Source: Papaver somniferum (Eukaryota > Streptophyta > Magnoliopsida > Ranunculales > Papaveraceae). Taken from it: a DNA stretch of 64,000 nucleotides. A model generated the notes under the pieces. It saw nothing but the letters and a program-made list of their open reading frames with translations, had not been told where the DNA came from and ran no database searches. The stretch lies in NCBI RefSeq assembly GCF_003573695.1, contig NC_039359.1, positions 137,727,939 through 137,791,938 of the forward strand. The letters are read 5' to 3'. Positions 1 to 12,710 of this stretch are shown here, piece by piece; position 1 is the stretch's first letter; each line of letters opens with the position of its first letter. The translations under genes were made by a program, and so were the position numbers.

Positions 1-30
1 TAAATGAGTGTGCTGTATTTTGTACCCATA
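1..30 (-). repeat. Inner end of element B 3' LTR (truncated by window)
   Basis: These 30 bases repeat the last 30 bases of the complete LTR at 43866-44337 with two substitutions. The terminal dinucleotide reads TA instead of CA, a likely C-to-T decay. The pyrimidine-rich bases just to the right would be the polypurine tract of a minus-strand element. Confidence 0.7.
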
Positions 31-572
31 TTTTGCTTCTTCGTGTATCGTTCTTTTGGTAGAAGGAGCGGTATGAGAAACTTTAGTTTGTTATTTTCCA
101 GCACCAGTTCATCTTTTCGTATTCCTTTTGGTTGACAATTTTTCCGGAATTTCGGCATGACAGCCTACACGTGTTAACTCTTCCACTTGCTATTTGACAC
201 GTCCCTGATAACCGCCTCTTCATATGCTTCCGTTCTTAATTAATGCATTGATGGAAAGAAATATCTCGGGAGAAGGGATGAAATCTTTAATTTACTGTGA
301 CACGGCCTCTCTTCTTTCTTTTTACCTTCTCTCTTCATACTTTCTTGCTCTGCAACTTTCGTCTGCTGCTGCTGTTTATCTCTTTCCGTCTAATCTTAAA
401 TAAATTTTTACTATTTTCTGCTTCGCCTTCTCTCTTCTCTTCCAATCGCTATTCCTTTCTCACTTTTATCGTTTTCAAACTCTATTCTTCATCATCGTCT
501 TGATCATCCTGATCTTGATTGATTTGATCACCTGGATTAAATTCTTATCTTTCATTCCCATTATAATAACAG
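31..572 (+). other. 5' flank of the antisense gene of element B
   Basis: No convincing reading frame is present. Bases 300-500 are strongly pyrimidine-rich and an AG acceptor-like site ends at 572, just before the first recognisable exon of the antisense gene. The stretch probably holds the promoter and 5' leader of that gene, but no TATA box was identified with confidence. Confidence 0.35.
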
Positions 573-708
573 GACTTAAGCCCGTATGGAAAAATGTTAA
601 GGAATTCGAAAGATTGAAAGGCGAATTTGAGCATAGGGGTTTCACATTATCAGTTCCCCCTGGAGTAGAACCTACTTTTGTGCTCGGATCTGAATGGTTT
701 TCGCTTGA

Positions 709-2186
709 TGATAGGCAAATTTTTGTGTCTTATATAATCTCAATTGTATATATTATTAGTGCTCGATTTTATATTTATTATGGCTTTTTATGTCCTTGTA
801 GGTATTTTGGAGAAATAAGCTTTTGTGGAGAAATTGGCTCGAAAAGCGGTTTTTGTGCTCGTGGGAGAAAATTACTATACAGACTCTCATTTCGGATAAG
901 GGGTACCTAATTACTAAGGGGTGACCTATTTCCAGGCAGCTGCTATAGGGAGAACAACACAGGATAGGGGGACACCCACCTTCTTCATGTTTCAAATTAG
1001 AAATATTGGCGGGAAAAGAGACTTCACGTCTGCAGATTTTGGACGTGAAGCTTTGGGCAGTTTTAAAGAGATTCAACACCGGAAATTGATTGGGCTGGAC
1101 TTCTCATGGCTATACAAGTTTACTAGAAGCAATTGGATCGATCGAATTGGGCTGGAATGGCCGGAAAATGGAAACAGAGGTGAATAAGGAAATACGGCTA
1201 TGTGGATTTGTTTTAGGAAATTCAGAGAGAATAAAGACCTAAAATTCGTTCCAAAGGTACATATTCTATCTAAGGAAGAGTTTGATATAAGTGGGAGAGC
1301 TCAGAAACGTGTAAAACAATTTCTGGAATGAATTATTGTCGTGACTGCCAAGGAAGGAAAGAAGAGATTTTGATGCGATTTGGGAAAGATTCAATGACCT
1401 TTTATGTATAAATAGGATGCTTAGGTCCCCTAGAAGAAGGAACGGAGAGGTTTGGGGTCGATAGGAGAGCTCAGGAGGCGAGAATCAGAGTTGCAGGAAG
1501 TTACGTCTCTGCTGCTGCTGCTGCCATTGAAGAGCACGAAGAACAAACTTCCAAAGACAGTCGTTCTTCTACAGTGAAAAGGACAGACGCTTGGCAGTTT
1601 TAAAACAACAGAAACAGCACTTTAGTTTTATCGTTCTTTTCTGGACGCCTTCTGTGGGTCGCAGATTCACTGATTTTATTCTTTTCACTCTTTTAATCAA
1701 CTTTTGGGCTATAAACATGTATTTTGAGCAAGTGATTAATATGAGGAGCTAAACCCCAACACTGGGATGACGGAGGAAGCCATATTTCACGCATGTGGTA
1801 ATTCTAATAATTCTTTTATGACTATTTGCATTGATTTTTAATCGATTTATGATTTTTATTAAATGGGTGTGATTTCGTTTGATGGTGTATGCTTGGTCTA
1901 TGTATTTTTGATACATCATGCTTTTGATTTACAATCATTACTTTTCAAAAATCTACTTTTTGGCAAAGAATAAGAGTCCATATTTTTAATTTTTGATCTA
2001 TAATTGATTGGAATTATTATTTGAATCACATGAATGGAATTTGGTGGAATCCTGAGTCTCAGTCTCTCTCGATATTCGTGACAACCTTGTGAATATATTT
2101 TTAGTATTTTTATTCTTAGTTCTTAAAACAAACCTTTACATAATCCGAGTTGAACGAACTTTACTACCACTTTCAAAACTACATCA
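709..2186 (+). mobile_element. Solo LTR C1
   Basis: Begins TGATAGGCA, ends CATCA, and is flanked by the perfect 5-bp duplication CTTGA (704-708 and 2187-2191). It is homologous along its length to the reverse complement of 28803-30294, with considerable divergence. A TATA box (TATAAATAGG) lies at 1407-1416, as expected for an LTR promoter reading plus. There is no internal domain or second LTR, so this is most simply a solo LTR left by unequal recombination. The insertion disrupts an exon of the antisense gene. The retrotransposon family was not identified. Confidence 0.8.
1407..1416 (+). promoter_or_regulatory. TATA box in solo LTR C1
   Basis: TATAAATAGG lies roughly in the middle of the LTR, where the U3/R boundary of a plus-strand element would be. 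Confidence 0.45.
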
Positions 2187-3323
2187 CTTGACCAATGGGG
2201 TAATCAGAGAATCATCGTTTCACTTGGCCAACTATCTGCTGGTCTTCCTACTCCCTTTTATGACCCTCAAATCCCTCTCTTTCATGAGCTTCTATCTGAT
2301 GCGAGATTTTCGCTTGGTGTATACCAATTGAGCGGCGATCGTATTAGGATGGTGGTTGAATACTCTTGTCGTGCGGCTGGATTCTTCCTATCCCAAGTGG
2401 GCGAAACCTTTCAATAAGGAGGAATATACAATCGCGAACTTCTTTCTTAACTATGATGTCGTCATCGTCAAAAACGATCAATACCTCTGGGGAATCCGTT
2501 TGATGAGAGTGGATGGTTTCGCAGAGAACAAGAAGATCATACGGGATGTTGATTTTCACAACGGATACTCATTGGGTAGAATATCCTATTATTCTGAAAG
2601 ATCCTTACATTACTGGTAAGGGTGCTGATGAGTCAATTCTTCCTCTCCCTGAGAAGTTTGCCGTGTACAAGCCCTGGGAATTTAAATGGCCAGAGAGAGG
2701 ATGTGGTTTGCTACTTTCAACTTTATTTTTCTGTTTTCTTCCCTTCGGTTGTTCTTCATTTCTCTTATTATCTCCTTTGATTTCAGATTGCGAAGCAAAA
2801 AAAGAAGGCTAACAAAAATGCGTCTCAAGCGTCAGATTCGCGTAATAATGAAGTAAGAAATACTCTTATTTGAATTTTAACAATATTTTTGCCTCTGTTT
2901 CTTATCTCTCATTATGCATGTAGGTGGAGGCTGGAGACGCAGATGTGTTGATGGTGGTTTTTAGGTTAGGGCGAAAACTGTAAAAGTCTGTCTACCTGAC
3001 CCGACATCAGAAGTAGTAGACCTTGATATTTTATATTCCGCGGGGAATTTGGATAATATATCAGAATCTGATGAGTGTCTATGTCTCTCTTCATATTATA
3101 TTGAAATTCAAGCTCCTATATGAATTGTTCACTAGTATAGAGCCTAATGAGTGTTTAAGCTCCTAGCTGCATTACTCATTAATGTCGGAGTCCGCCTAGT
3201 ATTTTCCTATGCTATGTTCTCCAGCTGAACTCTCAATATTGGCATGACATGACGATTAATATTCACTCGCAGCGGAGTAGCATGAATCTCCCGAAGTATC
3301 AGTATTGAGACCTGCATGAAAAC

Positions 3324-5004
3324 TAGGGTTGTCAATGGGTACCCATTCCCCGCAACCGGAACCGGATCCGGGAGAATAGGGTCCGGTTCCGGGTCCTAAA
3401 ATAGGACTCATTAACAAGTTAGGACCCGCGGGTAATTACCCGAATGGACCCGTTAATAAATGGTTCCATACGGTTCCTACCCGGCGGGTAGTCGGGTATT
3501 GTAAGTATTTGTTTTTCTAGGGTTAATTCCGTCATGTGAAGGGTTATATATATACGTCGTTAACAATTATAGACAAACATAACCTAAAATTTCCGCATCT
3601 GACTCTTCTGCTTTCACCCTCCGTTCCAAGCTCCGCTCAAAATTGGCATTTCATTCTCTCCATCTATGTAATAATTTCTTGTCCTTATGAAATTTTCATC
3701 TTTTCATGTGTTATAATGAGGAGACATTGTTTCAGATCTGCTATCTTAGTAACGTTTAATGATGGGTTGTAGCTAAAAGTTAAAATTCAAAGTTGTTAAT
3801 TTCGTAAGTTGTAAATGTTTACTGCAAAAAATTTTTTTGTCAAACGTATATCTCGAATCTCTTTATCAATTAGAGGATTGACTGATAATAATAAAATTTG
3901 TTTGTTTAAAATTCCTTTGTTTAGCTTTTGAAGTTGTCGATGATTATCTGCTTATTGATTAAATAAATTTTATTCATACTCAATCGGGAGTTCTTTTTAA
4001 TTAGTGGCTAGATCTTGATAACGATGGTGATGCTGTTGTATTTGATCTGTTTTCAAGTGTGGGTATTTGAGGATAGATGGAGGTGGTTCTACAATTTTCA
4101 CCTCTTCATTTCACTCCACCTCAATTTCAGAGAGCCGAGGCAAGTCATGGCGGCTGCTGTCTGAGGAAGGTTTAGAAATTCAGAGAAAGAAATGGAGACT
4201 GTGGCTGTTGATTTGAGAGAGGGAATCGAGAGTTATGACGAGTTAACAAATCGATCTGTGTTGGGTTGGATTTGTAGAATAAGCTTCAGTCGAGAAACAT
4301 ATGATGTTGTAAATCTGGTGAAGATTGAAGGTGGAGATTAAGAAGAACTCGTTACTTCTATGATTGTGTTGATAGATGGAGGAATTTAAAGAAGAATTGG
4401 AAGAGTCCACAGATCTAGAGAGCACACAGTGAAGAGAAGTTGAAATTGAAATTGAAATTGAAGAGTTAGGGTTTGTCAGTTTTGGGGGTTTTTCTCGATG
4501 CTGAGATTAAGTTTTGATTCAGCTGTTGATGGTGGTGTTCATGAAATGGAATCAGGGTTTCTAAGTTGAACGCCAGTTGTGGTGGTCTGAGAGGGTTTGA
4601 AGCTATTCACATCTAGAAGAAGATGTTGTCATGAATTGAAGCTGGCCATGGTGTTGCAGCTGCAGTTGTAATGATGTTAGAGCTACAGAATGAGATGCAG
4701 CAACTGAAGTGGTATGTGTTGGTCTGTGTTCGAATGAAACTGCGATTAATTATGCATTGCAGCAATTTATTGACTTCGTAAACCACTTACATTTCTATGA
4801 CCTGATGTGTAATAGAACTGAACTTGAAGTACCCGTTTAATACCAGGAACCGGTGGGTACCCGGCTGTTTAATAGGGTCCGGTTCTGGGCCAACTAATTT
4901 AGGAACCGGACCCGGAACCGTGGGGACCCGGAACCGGAAAAATAATAGGGTCCGGTTCCGGGTAGTATGATACCCGGGAGGAACCGGACCCGTTGACAGC
5001 CCTA
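3324..5004. mobile_element. Non-autonomous hAT-type DNA transposon
   Basis: The 1681-bp element starts TAGGGTTGTCAATGGGT and its right end, read on the minus strand, starts TAGGGCTGTCAACGGGT, so the terminal inverted repeats are near perfect over 17 bases. It is flanked by the 8-bp duplication ATGAAAAC (3316-3323 and 5005-5012), the hAT hallmark. The uninterrupted LTR copy near 24910 shows the empty site. Both ends are crowded with short GGTTCCGGGTCC-like subterminal motifs in both orientations, as expected for transposase binding regions. No transposase frame is present; the interior (about 3500-4780) has no recognisable gene. Confidence 0.93.
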
Positions 5005-5759
5005 ATGAAAACACTCATGTAGGCTACACCACTCTTTGACAAAGAGATCGGCATGTTGACACACTTTTAATTAAAAGTTAGCTTGATCGACGCATTTAAA
5101 TTCCTTAAGAAAAATCAAGACTGTCCATATCAGTCTTAAAAAACGATCACGGCTACACGATTTGGACACGCAATTCAACAAGTCTAGCCTACTCCTAGTG
5201 AAACTAGGCGATCATCATGATGACCACCGGGCGGGTCCTTTAACATCCCAGCCGGTCGGAATCCATTTAGTTCAACCGCAACACACTCAAACGTTAGCCA
5301 GAACATGCACTACACCAAAATCAGGATTTTGTAACAGTGCAACTTGTCACAGTTTATTTTTCAGTCACAGATACACATGTGATAAGTCCTGCAACAGTTA
5401 TAACTGTTATTGAATTTTGTATCCGTGATAATAATTAGGAATATTAAATTCCTTTGTTAGTCACAATAATATTTGCTGACAATTTTATAGACAATCACAA
5501 TTATAATTCAAAGTAATGATTCCACCCAAATATTTCACCACATCTAAAACAACCCCAAAATTATAACACTTTGAATTTTACTTGTCTCTAATTTTCCCAC
5601 ATTTGTACAAACTAACAATTATATTTCATTTCTATAAATCAAAATACATTTTTCTTTTTCTTTTTAATTTTCTTAATATCAGAAAACAGGATTAAGACCA
5701 AGTCAACAAGTCATGACTTTATAAAAATTTGACTTTAACATATCTGCTTCTTCCGAAGA

Positions 5760-8580
5760 CGGTGAAAATTACCAGACTACCCTTATCGGAATAAGTGCAA
5801 TAAAAATTCCGAAGATTGTTAATATGACTAGACTACCCTTATCGGAAATAAGTAAAGTAAATATTACATATTTTTAAAATGACCATATTACCCTTAATGG
5901 AAAAAGTGCAACAAAATATTATGCAGACTTTGAAAATGACCAGACTACCCTTATAAGAAATAAGTGAAGTAAATATTACATACTGTGAAAATGACCATAT
6001 TACCCTTAATGGAAATTACTGCAATAAATATTATGGAAACTGTGAAAATGACCAGACAACCCTTATCGGAAATAAGTAAAGTAAATATTACAGACTGTGA
6101 AAATAACCATACAACCGTTATAAGAAATAAGTAAAAAAATATTACAGACTGTGAAAATGACCATTTTCCCCTTACTAGAAATAAGTGCAATAAATATTAT
6201 GGAGACGGTGAAAATGACCAGACTACCCTTATCGGAAACAAGTAAAAGAAATATTACACATTTTGAAAACGACCATATTACCATTACTGTGAAAATGACC
6301 ATATTACTCTTACTAGAAATAAGTGCAATAAATATCATGGAGACTATGAAAATGACTATGTTACCCTTACTAGAAATAAGTGCAATAAATATCATGGAGA
6401 CTGTGAAAATGACCAAACTACCCTTATCAAAAAAAGTAAAGTAAATATTACATACTATGAAAATGACTATTTTACCCTTACTGGAAATAATTGTAATAAA
6501 TATTTTGGAGACTAGAAAATGACCAAACTACCCTTATCAAAAATAAGTAAAGTAAATATTACAGACTGTGAAAATGACCATAGTATCCTTACTGGAATTA
6601 AATGCAATAAATATCATGGAGACTAAGAAAATGACCAAACTACCTTTATAATAAATAAGTAAAGTAAATATTACATACTGAAAATGACCATATTACCCTT
6701 ACTAGAAATAATTGCAATAAATATCATGGACACTATGAAAATGACCAAACTACCCTTATCAGAAATAAGTAAAGTAAATATTACATACTATGAAAATGAC
6801 TATTTACCCTTACTGGAAATAAGTCTAATAAATATTCTGGAGACTATGAAAATTACCAAACTACCTTATCAAAAATAAGTAAAGTAAATATTACAGACTG
6901 TGAAACTGACCACTTTACCCTTATTGGAAACATGTGCAATAAATACTATGGAGACTGTGAAAATGACCAGACTACCCTTATTGGAAATAAGTAAAGTAAA
7001 TATTACAGACTGTGAAAATGACCATATTACCCTTACTTGAAATTAGTGCAATACTGTGAAAATGACCAGACTACCCTTATTAAAAATAAGTAAAGTTAAT
7101 ATTTCAGACTGTGTAAATGACCATATTACCCTTACTAGAAATTATTGCAACAAATATCATGGAGACTATAAAATTACTGAACTGCCCTTATGAAAAATAA
7201 GTAAAGTGAATATTATAGTATGTGAAAATGACCATTTTACCTTAGTGGAAATAAGTGCAATAAAGTTATGGAGACTGTGAAAATGACCAGACTACCCTTA
7301 TCGAAAAAAGTAAAGTAAATATTACAAACTGTGAAAATGACCATATTACCCTTATGGAAATTAGTGCAATAAATATTATGGAGACTGTGAAAATGACTAG
7401 ACTATCCTTATAGTAAATAAGTAAAGTAAATATTACATATTTTCAAAAAGATCATATTACCCTTATTGGAAATAAGTGCAGTAAATATTATGGAGAATGT
7501 GAAAATGACCATTTTACCCTTACGACCGTAAGGGTAAAATGGTCATTTTTCGGTAAGGGTAAAATGGCATTTTCGCAGTCTATAATATTTACTTAACTTA
7601 TTTCCGATAAGGGTAGTTTGGTCATTTTCTTTATCACCATGATATTTAATGCACTAATTTCTAGTAAGGGTAATTTGGTCATTTTCACTGTATGTGATAT
7701 TTACTTTACTTATTTATGATAAGTGTAGTCTGGTCATTTTCACAGTCTCCATAACATTTATTGCACTTGTTTCCCCTAAGGGTAAAATGGTCATTTTCAC
7801 AAAATGTAATATTTACTTTACCCATATCCGAAAAGGTGGTCTGGTCATTTTCACAGTCTCCATAATATTTATTGCACTTATTTTCAGTAAGGGTAGTATG
7901 GTCATTTTCACTGTCTATAATATTCACTTTACTTAATTCCGATAAGGATAGTCTGGTCATTTTGACAGTCTCCATAATATTTATTGCACTTATTTTCAGT
8001 AAGGGTAAAATAGACATTTTCACAGTCTGTAATATTTACTTTACTATTTTTTGATAAGGGTAGTCTAGTCATTTTCACAGTCTCCATAATATTTATATCA
8101 CTAATTTCTAGTAAGGGTAGTTTGGTCATTTTCACTGTCTCTGTGATATTTATTGACTTATTTCTAGTAAGGGTAATATGGTCATTTTCATAATCTGTAA
8201 TATTTACTTTACTTATTTCCGATAAGGGTAGTATGGTCATTTAACTGTCTTCATGATATTTATTGCACTAATTCCTAATAAGGGTAATATGGTCATTTTC
8301 ACTGTCTATGTGATATTTATTGCATTTATTTATAGTAAGGGTAATATGGTCATTTTCATAATATGTAATATTTATTTCACTTATTTCTGATAAGGGTGGT
8401 ATGGTCATTTTCACTATCTCCATGATATTTATTGCACTAATTTCTAGTAAGGGTAATATGGTCATTTTCACTATTTGTACTATTTACTTTACTTATTTCC
8501 GATAAGGGTAATATGGTCATTTTATTAATTTGTAATATTTATTTTACTTATTTCTGATAAGGGTAGTCTGGTCATTTTCA
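5760..8580. repeat. Bipartite inverted minisatellite array in the CACTA element
   Basis: Units of about 55-58 bp alternate between two types and carry GAAAATGACCAGACTACCC or GAAAATGACCATATTACCC cores, giving a dimer of about 112 bp. From 5760 to 7523 the units read plus; from 7528 to 8580 they read minus. The switch is a perfect 22-bp inverted repeat (7502-7523 and 7528-7549) around the 4-base spacer GACC. Units are diverged and have lost frame in places. The small frames here are products of the repeat and are not annotated as genes. Confidence 0.9.
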
Positions 8581-8589
8581 CTCGAGTAA

Positions 8590-11190
8590 TCTTTGAACAT
8601 GTGATGTTCAATTCTGATGTTACAGGTTACTAGAATTAGAAACTCGGGTGCAACTCTAGTAACTGATGTTCATCCGAATCAGAAAACTCAGTTCCAACTT
8701 TGCTAATCTTTGAACTCGGGATGTTCAAATCTGATAAATTTCATCTTCAATTCACTCGAATGAGAAACTCGGGTCCAACTCTAGTAATCTTTGAACCTTC
8801 TGTGATGTTCGAATCTGATATATTTCGTCTTCAGTTCATCCGGACGAGAAACTCAAGTCTAACTCTAGTAATCTTTGAACTTGTGATGTTTGAATCTGAT
8901 ATATTTCGTCTTCAGTTCATCCGAACGAGAAACTCAGGTCTAACTCTAGAAACTCAGGTCTAACTCTAGTAATTTATGAACTTGAAATGTTCAAATCTAA
9001 TATATTTCATCTTCAGTTCATCCGAATGAGAGACTCAGGTCTAACTCTAGTCATCTTTGAACCTGTAATGTTCAAATCTGATATATTTCGTCTCCAGTTC
9101 ATCCAAACCAGAAACTTAGGTCTAACTCTAGTCATCTTTGAACCTGTGATGCTCAAAACTGATATATTTCGTCTCCAGTTCATCATAACGGGAAACTTAG
9201 GTCTAACTCTAGTCATCTTTGAACATGTGATGCTCAAAACTGATATATTTCGTCTCCAGTTCATCCTAACGGGAAACTCGGGTCTAACTCTAGTCATCTT
9301 TGAACATGTGATGTTCAAAACTAATATATTAATTTCGTCTCCAGTTCATCCTAACGAGAAACTTAAGTCTAACTCTAGTCATCTTTGAACCTGTGCTGTT
9401 CAAATGTGATATATTTCGTCTCTAGTTCATCCTAACGAGAAACTTAAGTTTAACTCTCTAGTCATCTTTTAATACAAAGTATAACGCTTATCTTTTGAAC
9501 TTAAGGAAGTATAACGCTTATATTTCGTCTTCAGTTCATCCTAATCAGAAACTCGGGTCTAACTCTAGTAATCCTCGAACCTGGGATGTTCAAATATGAT
9601 ATATTTCCTCTCCAGTTCATCCTAAAGATAAACTCAGGTGTAACTCTACTAATTTATGAACTTGAAATGTTCAAATCTAATATATTTCATCTTCAGTTCA
9701 TTCGAATGAGAGACTCAGGCCTAACTCTAGGAAGTATAACGCTTATATTTCGTCTCCAGTTCATCCTAGCGAGAAACTTAAATTTAACTCTCTAATCATC
9801 TTTAAATACGAAGTATAATGCTCATCTTTGGAAAACGAAGTATAACGCTTATCTTTTGACCTGAAGGAAGTATAACGCTTATATTTCGTCTCCAGTTCAT
9901 CCTAACGAGAAACTTAAGTGTAACTCTCTAGTCATCTTTTAATACGATGTATAACGTTTATCTTTTGAATACGAAGTATAACGCTTATCTTTTGAACTTA
10001 AGGAAATGTAACACTTATATTTCGTCTCCAGTTCATCCTAACTAGAAACTTAGGTCTAACTCTAGTCATCTCTTAAACCTGTGATGTTCAAATATGATAT
10101 ATTTCGTCCCCAGTTCATCCAAACCAGAAACTTAGGTCTAACTCTAGTCATCTTTGAACCTGTGATGCTCAAAACTGATATATTTCGTCTCCAGTTCATC
10201 CGAACAAGAAACTCAGGTCGAACTCTAGTAATCTTTGAACCCGCGATGTTCAATTCTGATATATTTCATCTTCAATTCATCTGAATCAGAAACTCAGGTC
10301 GAACTCTAGTAATCTTTGAACCCGGGATGTTCAATTCTGATATATTTCATCTTCAGTTCATCCAAATCGGAAACTCAGGTCTTACTCTAGTAATATTTGA
10401 ACCCGGGATGTTCAATTCTGATATATTTCATCTTCAGTTCATCCGAATCAGAAACTCGGGTATTACTCTAGCAATCTTTGAACCCGAGATGTTCAATTCT
10501 AATATATATTTCATCTTCGATTCATCCGTATCAGAAACTCAGGTCTTACTCTAGTAATATTTGAACCTGGGATGTTCAATTCTGATATATTTCATCTTCA
10601 GTTCATCCGAATCAGAAACTCAGGTCTTACTCTAATAATGTTTGAACCTGGGATGTTCGATTCTGATATATTTCATCTTTAGTTCATCCGAAACTGAAAC
10701 TCGGGTCTTACTATAGTAATTTTTCAACCCGGGATGTTCAATTCTGATATATTTCATCTTCAGTTCATCCGAATCAGAAACTCGGGTCTTACTCTAGCAA
10801 TCTTTGAACCCCGGATGTTCAATTATGATATATTTCATCTTCAGTTCATCCGAATCAGAAACTCGGGTTTTACTCGAGTAATCTTTGAACCCGTGATGTT
10901 CAATTCTGATATATTTCATCTTCAGTTCATCCAAATCAGAAACTCGGGCCTTACTCTAGTAATCTTTGAACCCGCGATGTTCAATTCTGATATATTTCTT
11001 CTTCAGTTCATCCGAATCAGAAACTCGGGTCTTACTCTAGTAATCTTTGAACTCAGGATGTTCAATTCTGATATATTTCGTCTTCAGTTCATCCGAATCA
11101 GAAACTCGGATCTTACTCTAGTAATCTTTAAACCCGGGATGTTCAATTCCGATATATTTCGTCTTCAGTTCATCCGAATCATAATCAAAA
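8590..11190 (+). repeat. 81-bp tandem array in the CACTA element
   Basis: About 30 head-to-tail copies of an 81-bp unit are present (core GATGTTCAATTCTGATATAT, then CATCCGAATCAGAAACTC). Because 81 is a multiple of three, long stretches stay open and encode a 27-residue repeat containing MFNSDIFHLQFIRIRNSG. Copies become more uniform toward the right (10300-11170). Between about 9470 and 10030 the array is broken by short AAGTATAACGCTTAT motifs. A poly-A run follows at about 11205. No start codon context or known domain argues that this is a real protein gene. Confidence 0.88.
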
Positions 11191-12390
11191 TCTAAGGTTT
11201 TTCAAAAAAAAAAAAAAAACAAACTATTTTTTCTTCTACTTGTCTAACTCTAGTAACCTATGATTAAAACCATGAGAACGGTTCAATAAATTTTTTTTGA
11301 CACATGCCAATGATCTAACCATCGGATATTTGTCAACCAATTATATTGGCGTCATAGGTAATGATCGTCTAGCTCCACCACACTATAACTAACTATGATA
11401 CATGTGCGAAACACACAAATAAGTAATCGTGTCCCTATATCTCTCGTTGATTAGTTACTCGAGGTAACTATTAGGTTTCCTTTTATAAGAGAGAGAAATC
11501 ACTCCACCAAATCCTTTTTCCTTTCTCGTCCGCCTCCCACCCTCTCACAGCAAGAACTCGAAACCCTAATTCATATCATTCCGTTCTATCTTACATCTTC
11601 TACCGTTTCTGCAATAAAACGAAAATGGGATCTGATCGAATTAGAAGAATTGATGTTTTGCAACTTCTGCATATAATTATTCTTTACAACAACTAAGTGA
11701 ATCTATGAATTTAGATTTCAGTTTCAGTAGATTTTTTTTATCGATTACGAGTTTTTTTCGTTACAGTAATTCTAATTCTGTTTCTTTTTGTGATAAACCC
11801 CAACAGGAGAAACCCTAAATTCATCAGCAAGAAGAAAAGAATCTGTAGCCTCTATTTTCCAACAAAAATTGGTTCTTCTTCGTTTTTCTTGGTGAAGTCA
11901 ATCTTTCAACTTTGGCCGTCTTTTCTTAAAACACAAACTTTTCTTACAATATCCCTATTTTGATTTGGCTATTGATTTGATTTGATTTTGTTTTATTAAT
12001 AATAATGAGTGTTTTCTGATGTGGGTTTTTGTTTTCGAAGGCTGTTGTGAAGGTTATATATGAATCTGGAGAAGAGGAGCATAGTTTTGCTGAGGAATGG
12101 ATAGTATTAAATTTGAAGAAGAGGAGGTTATTGATGTTGTATTCATTAAGCAGAAGAAGAGGAGGTTATTCATGTGTTTGTAATCTTAGTGTTATTGATG
12201 TTGTATTTCTTGAGCTTATTAGGTTATAATTGAAATTTATTCAAAATTTATTAACATTAATTAGTGATAGTTGGAACTGTAATTTAACTAGTTTATCTGT
12301 TTTATATATTTTACGTTTCAGGGATATCTCTGCTGCGAAATTGGTTCATTGATATTCCATAGTAGCGAAGTTTTAATTTACAGTATCAAG
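11191..12390 (+). other. CACTA interior: possible captured 5' leader of EF2
   Basis: No recognised coding region. A CT-rich stretch with leader-like character (about 11515-11640) and the apparent intron-rich sequence lead directly into the ATG of the EF2 fragment at 12391, so part of this may be the captured EF2 promoter and 5' untranslated region. A 66-codon frame at 12029-12229 has no recognisable domain. Confidence 0.3.
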
Positions 12391-12710
12391 ATGGTAAGCT
12401 TTTTTGTAGACCAATGCTTATGTTGCAGTATGATTTTACAAACTGACACATTTTTGTCTCTTTTGCTGTTGCAGGTGAAGTTTACAGCTGAAGAGCTTAG
12501 TCGGATCATGGACCTATAGTGTAATGTCAGGAACACGTCCCTCTTTGCCCATTTGGACCATGATAATGCAACTGTATGGTATTGTTGTTACATTTTGATT
12601 AATTCCTGCATAGAATTGATTAGTTTTTTTGAAACGAAGAATTGATTAGTTTAGCTAATATTGTTTTGTGTCTTTTGCAGGAAAATCAACACTTACTGAT
12701 TCTGTTGTCT
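12391..12710 (+). pseudogene. Elongation factor 2 fragment captured by CACTA
   Basis: ATG at 12391-12393 is followed at once by an intron (12394-12474). Exon 2 from 12475 then encodes VKFTAEELSRIMDL, the conserved N-terminus of eukaryotic EF2, the GTPase that drives ribosome translocation. Next come an in-frame stop and a diverged version of the segment ending in the AHxDH G1 (P-loop) region. A second intron precedes exon 3 at 12681, which continues GKSTLTDSV, the remainder of the GTP-binding loop, before homology stops. The intron after the start codon matches the usual plant EF2 gene structure. Retained introns show capture at DNA level rather than through mRNA. Only about 45 residues of an approximately 840-residue protein remain, with a stop codon, so it is a pseudogene fragment. 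Confidence 0.85.

Larger units (their letters stand above)
573..2945 (+). pseudogene. Antisense gene of element B, 5' part (putative gypsy-type transposon protein)
   Basis: An exon begins near 573 and is interrupted at 708 by solo LTR C1. It resumes at 2192 in the same frame, so the codons before and after the insertion read through once one TSD copy is removed. The encoded stretch containing LSAGLPTPFYDPQIPLFHEL resembles the plant family annotated as putative gypsy-type transposon (Pfam Transposase_28). Further right the frame shifts several times between about 2340 and 2700. GT-AG introns are visible at about 2705-2786 and 2853-2923, and a Lys-rich exon (KQKKKANK) lies between them. The exon starting at 2924 is broken at 2945 by element A and continues near 27115. 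The true start codon was not found. Function is unknown; this is an extra gene carried by a retrotransposon, not a host gene. Confidence 0.6.

Noticed and set aside
5760..11190. Regular arrays considered as CRISPR or as real repeat-protein genes
   Set aside because: Units abut without unique spacers, the context is a plant CACTA transposon, and open frames follow from repeat periods divisible by three. No start context or known domain was seen.
12029..12229. Small frame inside the CACTA element
   Set aside because: No recognisable domain and weak start context; probably chance or a piece of a captured gene.
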